Source: Ilyonectria destructans
Taxonomy: Eukaryota > Ascomycota > Sordariomycetes > Hypocreales > Nectriaceae
Assembly (NCBI GenBank): GCA_020740775.1
Contig: JAHEWK010000003.1
Span: forward strand, 1 to 64,000
DNA length: 64,000 nucleotides
Direction of reading: 5' to 3'
Below are positions 55,327-64,000 of this stretch, one piece after another (within the stretch, counting starts at the first letter, position 1; each line of letters starts with the position of its first letter). A program made the translations under genes and the position numbers. The notes under the pieces were generated by a model. The model searched no databases, had not been told where the DNA came from, and saw only the letters and a list, made by a program, of their open reading frames with translations.

Positions 55327-56856
55327 ATGACTACCATCATGGCCTCTCACCCCTGGGTTAATGTGCCCGCTCAAATGCATACCGTATTCGACAAGCTCAA
55401 CACGATCCTTTCATCTGATGAGCAGCTTGCTGCCTTCTGCAATACTGAGTCCACCGCTGAGCCCATTACGTTCGGCTGGAAGTCTTATGGTTCAGATGAT
55501 GCTGTTCTTTGCACCGTGCAGAGGGAATCAGTCCAGGTCAAGGCAGGCCATGCACGCGACGCCGTGTTTTTGCTGTCGGCACTCCCGCCTCAGTGGCTCG
55601 GGTTCTACCAACCAATCCCTCAAGCGCCCTACCAGAGCTTCTGGGCCATGTTTGGCCAGAACATCCATCAGGATGGCGTCGAGATTTTGGGCAAGAGTGA
55701 CCTGTTCATCTCTTACACGTCCATCGTGCGTCGTGTCTTAGAGCTCAGCCATGAAGCCTTGTGTGGACCAATGCAGGAGGATGCAGTGAAGCCGTCTACT
55801 TTGGAGGAGGATCCCATCGTCGGCCGTTACATCTACGTGTCACCTCCTACTTGGGGCCGTAGCAAGCTTTACTACGAGCAGAGCGGCGAGGCTGGCAAGC
55901 CTGACATCGTATTCCTCCACACTGCGGGTAGCGATGGAAGACAGTATCACGGCGTGATGACGGACACGCGCATGCTGACCAAGTGCCGCATGACTGCATT
56001 CGACTTGCCAGGCCACGGCCGCAGCTTTCCCTCTGAGGCGCAGATCCCAGGTCGCTACACCAACAACGAGGATGCCTATGTGGGCTGCATCCGCGAGGTC
56101 ATCAAGGTTCTAGGATTAAAAAAGCCCATCGTTTGTGGTGCGAGCATGGGCGGGCATGTTTGCTTGGCCATCGCTACGAGAGCTGCGGAGGTTGGTGTCG
56201 GCGGCGTCATTCCGTGTCAAGCGTATGTCTTGCAGATTTATTTTCCTGTCCTTCTCGAACCAGATTTGAAAATAATCGCCCCGCCCCCCCTTTTTTCCCT
56301 CCTACTTTTTCTTTCCTCTTCTTGGCAAAAGTACCTGCTGACTCTTGCTTCTAAATAGATGCGAGCATACGGACATGAAACGGCAGTGGTGGGACCGCTC
56401 GCTGACTGTCAACCAGTCTCTCTTTAACCCAGAATGGACTTATGGCGTACGTACTTAACAGCAAGACACTGCATACTTTCTGTGTGATATACTAACTTTG
56501 CCAAGATGATGGCACCGACAGCTCCACGAGTTAATCGCAACCTGGTCTGGCACACCTACTCTGCCCAAGCGTTCGGCATGTTCCACGGCGATTTGGACTT
56601 TTATTTCGGTGGTTGGGACGGTCGTGATCGAGTACAAAACATCGATACTAAGAAGTGCCCAGTATATATGCTAACTGGAGAGTATGACTGGAGTACCACG
56701 CCTGAATTGAGCGCAAAAACTGCGGCCAAAATCCCTGGCGCCAAGTTCACTAAGATGCTTGGCTTAGGTCACTTCCCCGCGACCGAGAATCCGGACCGGT
56801 TCGTAAGTTATCTTTTAGAGGCCATAGATTTCATTTTACCACAGATTCAAAGTTAG
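55327..56856 (+). CDS. Alpha/beta hydrolase with ~160-residue N-terminal extension
   Basis: 444 residues, exons 55327..56222, 56359..56446 and 56506..56856. The C-terminal two thirds is an alpha/beta hydrolase: IVFLHTAGSDGRQYHGVM (oxyanion region), AFDLPGHGRSFP, VCGASMGGHV (nucleophile Ser in GxSxG), the acid candidate in GEYDWSTTP and the catalytic His in GLGHFPATE. The first ~160 residues (VFDKLNTILSSDEQLAAFC to YQSFWAMFGQNIH) resemble an SCP2-like lipid-binding fold, so this may be a fusion; that part is tentative. It could use the ATG at 55339 instead. Hydrolases of this type open lactones or C-C bonds, and the divergent SSADH gene suggests shared metabolism (inference). Confidence 0.85.
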
Positions 56857-58066
56857 GAGCAGTTGATCCGCAAATATATGTATGTGTCTATTAGTGTCTC
56901 TTTAACCTGAAGGTGTTGAATAGTGGCAAAAGGAAGCTTATAGGAGTAGCTCAAAAGGATGATGAATATTGCCATCAAAGATGACAGCTGCCACCTATTG
57001 CTACAGGCTTAGCAAGTAGTTTCCAGTTGATTCCATGTAGCACAGAAAAGGCATATAGAGCTTACTCTAAAACTTCAAGCAGCAAGAGGGACACAGAAGT
57101 TACACAACAACATAAATAACACACAATTCATTCTAATATCTGACAAGAAGGGTACGTAACCAGAGCTCTTATAGGGGCCCAGTCAGGGCCGGGACTATTG
57201 TGATGGGGTCAACAGTTCACCTGGAGTTTAATGCAGTAGAGGCCGGCAGCTAGCTTGGTATGGCCTTATTTAAGGCGTTTAGTCTGCTTGAGAAATAAAA
57301 GGACACGCTTTTTCCCTTCTTTAATATAAGATACACCTTTAGTCGCTTTACTCTCTCTACACTATAGCTGTAGCAGCAGCTCCTTATCAATATTTTCCTT
57401 TTCTTTTTCCCTTGAGATATCAGAAAGCATTGTATCCACATGACCTACGCATCACAGACGTAGAGAATCTCACTGTGTTCCTTTCTCAGATGGGCCAGTC
57501 ATTCTTGGGATGATGCGTAAAGCTCTAGCAGGGCTTTCATTCGTCAAAAACAGGTGTAAGGGTGGATGTCTTGTGCAACGCGTCCTCCGTCAAATGTTAG
57601 CGTATAGAAAGAAGACGAGGAGAGAATGCGGAGAGGTGTAGTGTGAAATACGTCAATAGTTTTACATTGTCGGAGTAATCAGAGGGTGGTGTTTGGAAGC
57701 TGTACAGACAGGTAAAAGTTCCCCGCCCGGGCTTAGAGGGCATCTATGATAATCCTGGTTCTCACCGACCTGCGAAATCGAATTTACCACCACCGTACAT
57801 GATACATGTTTGACACAGGTTATCAGGCACAGACTATATCGCCAGTCTGTCCAGGCACCCTAGCTACATGACGCTGAAATCATTGCTGCCTAAAAGCAGT
57901 CATGCCGCCTCTTCCAATAGTATTAGCGCGACCATGGAAGAGTGGGAAAACGGGATAGAATAAGTAAGACGGCGCCTAGAGCACCAAGTAGTCCTATCCC
58001 ATACTTGATCAAGTCATCCCTCATCATAGCCTTGACCTGTCAACTTGTTTAAATCACGACCAAGCA
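56857..58066. other. Intergenic, no gene recognised
   Basis: 1.2 kb with only short frames. A pyrimidine-rich tract lies around 57300-57420. No RNA gene noticed. Confidence 0.5.
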
Positions 58067-59552
58067 ATGGGTTCACCGCGTCTTTATGCGAAGCTGACCC
58101 GCCTCGACAGCATCCGACTGTTTGAGGTCACACGGTCCAGGCCAGACGATCCCATACGGGGGCGTCTCATACAATCTAGACTTGATGACGGCCCACGATA
58201 TTCAGCGCTATCTTATGTCTGGGGCGATGCATCAATAGATGATCCAACGGTCCAAGTCGATTGTTGTGAGCTCAGGGTCAGAAAATCTTTGGTTAAGACC
58301 CTGGATCAGCTTCTATCTGACATTACTACAATTGTGGTATGGATAGATCAAATATGCATTGACCAAGAAAACGATTCGGAACGAGAGCAGAAAGTCAAGT
58401 TAATGTCACGGATCTTTGCACAAGCTCAGCGGGTAATATGCTGGCTTGGACTTCACGAACAGGATAGCAATTCTGCCTTTGACCTACTGCATTTCTTGGT
58501 CCCAAATACGGATACTGCCGACCCGAAAGCTTCTGCGGATTGGGAAAATGCCGCCAACGAGCTGTGGAAAGCGGGGTACCTGAACGAGTTGTCTGATGTG
58601 CTGAATTCGACGTGGGTTCCTTTTTTTGCAGTAGCTGCGTTGGCGAATCGACCTTGGTTCAGCAGGCTGTGGATTGTTCAAGAAGTGGCACTGGCATCCG
58701 AGCTTGAATTTCGATGTGGCAACTCAACTATCCGAGGCACAATTTTTTTTTTTTACAGCGATACGAGCATTATCTTCTATCATTCACGACCCACCTGCGC
58801 CCTGGTTGTTGAAGCCATTTCGACACGCCGTCAGGCTTGGTCAGTTAAGAGCACATGTTGCAGCTGGCAGACATTGTTCGTATCCTCCTCACCTGGCTCA
58901 AACGCTTTGTACATGGGGCTGCAAGAAAAGCCACGATCGATTGAATGCGCTTTTTGGGCTTGTCTTTCGAACCAGTCCTCTTGATACGTGGTTTCAACCG
59001 AGCTACAGCATAACAAGCCCCGAACTCTACCTGAGATTTGCAAAGGGTTGCATTCGACGGAACGGCAACCTAAATATCCTCCACTTCGCGGGCTGTGGTG
59101 ATGCCGAAGCTCATTCGCTCTCAGAAGCGTATGACACCGTCATTCTGGAACCCGGTCCTCCGGCGGATGCTGTCCCCTCGTGGGTGCCGGACTGGCGTGT
59201 GCAGTCGCGGCCTCTCGTACTCCTGCCGTATCCCGGGTATGATCTACAGGCTCAATTTTCAGCGACAGTGTCCAGCGCCGATTACTATCTCGATAAGGGT
59301 TTCCAGACGCTGCGCGTTCGTGCTCTTCTCATAGACGAGATAATTGCGTGCGGTCCTCCCTACTACGCCTCCCTGTGCAGGCGTCTTCAGATGACCGAAC
59401 ATGCTATTTTTGGGCTCTGGTTCAATTTAGCAAAGGACAACATTGATTGTAAACACTTTGAGTCCATGTTTACCTCGACGCTGGTCAAGCAAACAACACT
59501 GTTGAGCCATACCAATCGGCGCCTTCCAGGTGTATACGGAAAAGCGCAATAA
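58067..59552 (+). pseudogene. HET-domain protein, frameshifted at a T12 run
   Basis: Heterokaryon-incompatibility-type protein. The first frame from 58067 has the HET signature in order: YSALSYVWGD, VVWIDQICIDQEN, LMSRIFAQAQRVICWLG and PWFSRLWIVQEVALA. At 58743-58754 a run of twelve T shifts the frame; with eleven, the sequence would continue STIRGTIFFFTAIRALSSII and on through SWVPDW (usual HET C-terminal motif), open to 59552. After about 59490 the sequence becomes antisense to an ankyrin scrap, so the true C-terminus is probably lost too. Non-functional as read, unless the T count is a sequencing error. Confidence 0.8.
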
Positions 59553-59645
59553 TAAGTTCTACCACGTCACGATATCCACTTCTAGAAGCCAAAGACAGTG
59601 CTGTTCGGCTATGATATATTGTGTCTGGCTCTTCTTGTAACAAAG
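59485..59645 (-). pseudogene. Ankyrin-repeat scrap
   Basis: The minus frame reads RTALSLASRSGYRDVVELII then LEGADWYGSTVLFA, the start of one ankyrin repeat (TxLxxAxxxGxxxVVxLLL) and the next. It is open for about 50 residues only and overlaps the 3' end of the HET frame on the other strand. Remnant of a larger ankyrin protein. Confidence 0.55.
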
Positions 59646-59748
59646 TTCTTGGGAATGGAGTAAAACACATGTATGGCGAGCCAATCATATTTCCCTCTCA
59701 TCCGCTAGTAACATGTGCAATAAGAACACTGCGTCGTCTGTCGATAAC

Positions 59749-61032
59749 TCAAGCAGCGCTACTCTTGGCGGCTGCGTCTTTGAAATCCTCAAGAAACCTC
59801 CATCGGCCAGTCTCCTTCCAGCCCATCGCTTTCCAATCATTTGCGCTCTTGGGAAAGAAGTCAATGACATTCAAGAGGCTCCTGTCATGCGCAAGAACAA
59901 CAAACACGTCCTCGCTTGCATCAAAGGCAGTCATCTTGTCGATGGTTGCCACTGCTTCCGCGACATCACGGCCTTGAGCCTCTGATAAGTCCCTGTAGTA
60001 TGGCTCTGTGCGGCTGTGCTTCGGATGGATCGCCTCGAGGAGAGCACCGGGACAGATAGTACCTGGTAAGTGAGGCGGGACGGAGAACGGCGAAGGTGAA
60101 ACCTGGTCCGGCAGAGGTAGATACTTGCTGGGCCTCAGACTGCCGCAATGGTGGCAACCATCGCCACCCATCAGGATGAATGATGAGGGAGTGGTTCGTG
60201 CTAAGGCACACATGTGCCCAATGGCATGCTAAAAAAAGGTTTCGTCAGTTTCTTGGCCAATTGGTACCATAGCCGGGGGGATGCTTACGCCTGGGGAATC
60301 CAGCAAGTAAAAACTGCCGTCGCCAAAAAAGTCTACGGCGCGAAAGTCACCAATTGGAAATCCATTGGTGAAGTTGATCTCCCGGAGCTGGCGTCCTCTG
60401 AAATGATGCATTAGGGTTCGCATTGAAAACTTAGCTTTGCACTGCATAGAGCCGCGCAAGAGTTAAGGGGGGGAGGGGACGTGACATACGCGTAGTCGCT
60501 CTCAAGTATCACCCCGTAAGGGTTAGCAGGATACCCTGGGAGGAAGGCGTCCTTGAAGCCAGGGCCAACAACGAGCTCCACGTTAGATGGAAAAGTAGAC
60601 GGGTCGCCGGTATGATCAGTATGCCAATGGCTAAATACATCATGATAACGTTAGCGGCCTTTTTCGGCCGTCATTGCTCTTTGCTTACCTCCAAATAATA
60701 CTGTCAATATCGCCCAACACTACTTTGCCATCCTCTTGAAGGATCTGAGCCACGTCCTTGTCAGCATGCATGGTCAAAGTTGCCATGCCTTCGCGAATGA
60801 CTGGAGGGAAGGACTCGGTATCCTTTCGAAGGCCCAGGTCGAAGAGAACCTTCTTCCCAGAAGGGTGTTGAACGAGGAATAGAAACGAAGGGCATTCCAG
60901 ATTTTCATGGCCGGGAAGGGGATCTTTCACGAAGAAACCCAGGGGCATACGGACAAAGGTCGTACTGTTGATAACAGACACATCAACCACATGTTGAGAA
61001 GGTGGGATCTGAAGTTCGACTTCGTTGGCCAT
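59749..61032 (-). CDS. Metallo-beta-lactamase-fold hydrolase (lactonase-like)
   Basis: 357 residues if started at 61032 (MANEVELQIPPSQ), which fits the family start; 61101 in the same frame would add 23 residues. Exons 60689..61032, 60490..60630, 60289..60397 and 59749..60228. The zinc site SHWHTDHTGD (HxHxDH) spans the first exon join. Other zinc ligands are expected in DSPGHAIGHM (His) and FVVLAHDRSLL (Asp-x, last His). Family members hydrolyse lactones or other esters, with two bound zinc ions. A TATAAATA lies near 61156-61163. All introns are GT-AG and no lesion is visible. It is divergent from the Zn2Cys6 gene at 61548. Confidence 0.88.
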
Positions 61033-61547
61033 TGCGATGAGTTGAACTTGGCTGTCTTGAGTGACGATATGGTAAAAGGCTGAGGAAAGCTTGCTGAGCA
61101 TGAACTCGAAGGTAGTGCAGAGTTTGAAGGTGGTAGCAACATTTACTTTCCTAGTTTATTTATACTTACCATTTACCCAAGAGCTGGAAGGCAAGAGCCC
61201 AATGTCCAAGTGCTATTCCCAACTACAATCTCTCCAGTTGGCTGCAGGCGTCGGAGTTGTCCGTGCGCTCTGGAATTTAGCTCTAACCCGTTAAAGTAAG
61301 ATCGCAGACTTGCAAATGCCGAGCCAATCAAGTTGCTTGTCTTCCGAGCAAGCTCAAGAGGTGATAGCTTGTTAACACCGAGCCAATCGAAATATCTGCT
61401 TTCCGAGGGAGCTAGGCCAATACCGGAGCGCATCTCGTCTTGGGCAGAGAGCTTTTGTGTCACCGTCTCTTTTGCCATTTCCCCATCGTCGTCGCATAAC
61501 TTATTCACCATCCACCACTGCGCAATTGCGAAGGGGGGCCCGCAATC

Positions 61548-63287
61548 ATGGATGGGCTCTCTGTCGGGCTCGACAGTCGTCCGACGGCCCGCAGGAGAAT
61601 CTATCGCGTCAAGACAGGGTGCGGCACTTGCAAGTAAGTTCTATGGCACACCTTGCGACCCCTTTCCATGCCGGCATTCGCTGACTCTTCTGGTAACATG
61701 GTTCGCCGGATCAAGTGTGACGAACAGCGGCCGTCTTGTCAGCGTTGTACTTCAGCAGGCCGCGAGTGCAAAGGATACGGCATCGGGAGAAGTGTTAGAC
61801 TTCCAGGACGCCCCACGGATCAATGTCTCAATGTATACCGCGTCGGCAACTCGGGCCCTGTAGGCAGCCTCAGCGCAGGAGATCTTCGAGTTCTAGAGTG
61901 GTTTATGCTTGCTAATCTCCAAGGGGTGTTCCCCTTTCCATTCTGGGAAACTCTAGTTCCCCAGGCATGCTGCAGTGAGCCTGCCATTCTCAGTTGCGTC
62001 TTGGCCCTGGGCTCTATCCACAGAAGAGCATGCATTGACAAGACATCTACGAACACTCAGAGTGAAGTTGAAAACCTGGAGTCGGCTACCTTACGATATT
62101 ATAACACGGCCATCAACTTGCTGAGTGGCTTGCAGTCGGGGGGCTTGCAGTCGGGCGGAAGCAGGGCATCGACCAGAGTGACGCTCACCGCATGTCTAAT
62201 GTTTATTATTATCGAATACCTCCGAAAGAACCTAGCGCATGGCCTACTGCATCTTCAACATGGGTTGCAGATACTCGCAACTTATAAGTACAATAACCTG
62301 CAGCCTTCATGCGATCCTGTGGACGATTGGCTTGTAGAAGCTTTCAATCGACTAGATGTCCAATCCGAGCTATTTTTCAACATCACAACAGACTGTAAAT
62401 CTTACCTGGATACTCGGACAACAAAGGAGCGCGTTGTTACGCTGAGATCATTACACGAAGCGAGGCAGCAACTAGATCTTCTTATATCAGAGGCGTGTCG
62501 ACTACAGCGCCAGGGTCGTGTGGTCGAATCCTCAGTCGATGTCAGCCAATTATTCCGGGCCCTCACTATCCAACAACGGATTCAGGGAGACCTCAACTCC
62601 TGGCTGCAAGCTTACCGGGCTTGGCGGATAAGTTCGCCCCAGTCCTCACATCAACCGCCGCCTTCGACTAAGGAACAAGTTGCCCCACGTTTACTCTTGA
62701 TTTACCACACAATGGCGAGCATTATGACGGCGACGGCTTTATACTCAGGGGATGAGTCAGCCTTTGATCGGTATGACCTACAGTTCGCTTCAATCATCGA
62801 TTCGTCGAAGAAGGCTCTTCAGGTGTTCAAACCTGTAACTTCTAGCCGCGGACTATCATATGGCCACTGTACCAAACATTACACCTTCACCAGCGACATG
62901 GGTCTTATTCCAGTATTATATTTTACAGCCCTAAAGTGCCGCGACCCGCGGATAAGGAGGGACGCTTTGTCGATGCTTGCAACAGAGACGCGGCAAGAAG
63001 GGATCTGGGAGGGGCCGATAGCAGCCCTTATCGCCGCTGAAGTTATTCGACTTGAGGAAGGCCCGTATCACGAACAAGGCGCATCCCACGATCAAGTGAT
63101 AACCAACAGACGTTGCGATAGTATCCCGTCAAGCTCACCTTTTCATCAGCTATGGAGGGTGTCTGATGTTCGGGTTGAGCTTCCTCAAAGCCCTGAAATA
63201 GAACTAGTGTTTGTTTGCAGACGAAAGTTAGGAGACGGCACTTGGACAGTTGTGGAACGGAGATATAATGGGCTTTATTGGTATTGA
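61548..63287 (+). pseudogene. Zn2Cys6 transcription factor with a missing splice acceptor
   Basis: Exon 1 (61548-61633) reads MDGLSVGLDSRPTARRRIYR then VKTGCGTCK, ending in a clean GTAAGT donor. The partner exon from 61700 reads VRRIKCDEQRPSCQRCTSAG then REC, completing CX2CX6CX6CX2CX6C only if the intron ends at 61699. That end reads GGTAACAT, not AG. No AG occurs between the donor and ATCAAG at about 61712, and using that one shifts frame to a stop at 61863. The remainder (SLSAGDLRVLEWFMLANLQG to VVERRYNGLYWY) is open to 63287 and looks like a normal C6 regulator body. An ATG at 61653 would give a protein lacking half the zinc cluster. Mutation or sequence error cannot be told apart. Confidence 0.75.
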
Positions 63288-64000
63288 GTTGGAACGACTT
63301 GTTTTTTCAGTGGCAGCTGGTTTCTATGCAGAAGCCGTCTTCTAACATAAACAACATGAGGTCAAACAAATAAGCATCTCTTGTGTTCGCAAATTTCCAG
63401 ACATGGGACATCACACCTATGTGCAAGCAAAATATTTCTAGAGCATCTTGAGTTTATTCAGGTCTCCCTCAGAGGCCGAAACGGCCTAAGTTCAGCAAAA
63501 TATCGAGCCGTTGTGATATTTCCTTGGAAATTCGGGTTGTAATTGAATAACGTAATCATTCCAGGCTATCCAGACATTATACTTGGAACAAAGAGGTTTA
63601 ACGACAAGAGCACGGTAGGGGTCTGTAAATACGCTTGAATATCTGCCATGCGCTACCTTCACATCCGTGGGCTATTAACGAAGGCCCGTGTAGGGGAAAG
63701 TCTGGACCCAGATCAAAGTACGCAAACAGACCAGGAAGGTTTCCACGAAACGTTCAATATCATAAATTAGGCAACCGCATTGTCAGGTGTCACAGTAATT
63801 ACTACCAACCTGCGTAGACCGAAGACAGGCCAAGGATAATCCACGTGGAATTCCCGGTCATCATGGGCCTACGCGTAGGAGCACGGTGATATCGTACCTG
63901 AGCGCGCCAAACCCCGGCGCATTGCGGAATTTACGAATTTTCCGATTTAGAGTTCTGCGGAGTTTGAAGCCCCGCCTGGTTTGGCTAGTATTGACACCTA
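63288..64000. other. Intergenic to window end
   Basis: No gene recognised. Short frames only. Confidence 0.5.

Overview
The window looks like accessory, possibly subtelomeric, DNA of a filamentous ascomycete; a eurotialean such as Aspergillus or Penicillium is my inference. Genes carry short 50-115 nt GT-AG introns with CTAAC/CTGAC branch sites. The gene types are typically fungal: Zn2Cys6 and C2H2/Fungal_trans regulators, a HET protein, a fungal rhodopsin-type membrane protein, GH10 and GH1 enzymes and a Gup1 acyltransferase. The mobile elements are fungal too: a Tad/I-type LINE, Fot1/pogo DNA transposons and a chromodomain Ty3/gypsy element. No tRNA, rRNA or CRISPR array was seen.

Layout. 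1-8.4 kb is a graveyard: the 3' end of a rhodopsin-type gene, a short SDR scrap, an extended-SDR pseudogene and an FAD-monooxygenase half-gene that both stop at a 5'-truncated LINE, and an MFS sugar-transporter pseudogene. 8.4-15 kb holds a 205-bp MITE and an apparently intact LINE with a 12-13 bp target duplication. 15-25 kb is a plant-polysaccharide region. A divergent GH10 protein is followed by a block flanked by inverted repeats (16.8 and 25.1 kb) that contains an unknown ORF, a GH1 beta-glucosidase and a divergently transcribed Zn2Cys6 regulator. That regulator is split by a 2.84-kb Fot1-type element. 25.5-28.2 kb is a second pogo/Fot element. 28.5-37.6 kb holds GUP1, a solo LTR, a C2H2/Fungal_trans regulator with one internal stop, an SDR fragment and a LovD-like serine hydrolase. 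39.8-48.2 kb is an SDR gene split by a young 7.5-kb chromovirus (161-bp LTRs with one difference, GACGT duplication). 48.8-50.4 kb is a decayed paralogue of the C2H2 regulator. 50.6-56.9 kb holds a 3-hydroxyisobutyrate-dehydrogenase-like enzyme, a succinate-semialdehyde-type dehydrogenase and an alpha/beta hydrolase with an N-terminal extension, a possible small catabolic set. 58-63.3 kb has a frameshifted HET gene, an ankyrin scrap, a metallo-beta-lactamase-fold hydrolase and a Zn2Cys6 regulator whose first intron lacks an AG acceptor.

Common threads. Two host genes are interrupted by young elements, yet their reading frames still line up exactly across the insertions. Several other lesions (three in-frame TAA stops, a lost ATG, a lost splice donor) are each explained by one CpA-to-TpA or TpG-to-TpA change, as repeat-induced point mutation would give. 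Gene ends and functions come from reading the sequence and motif recognition; no database search was possible.
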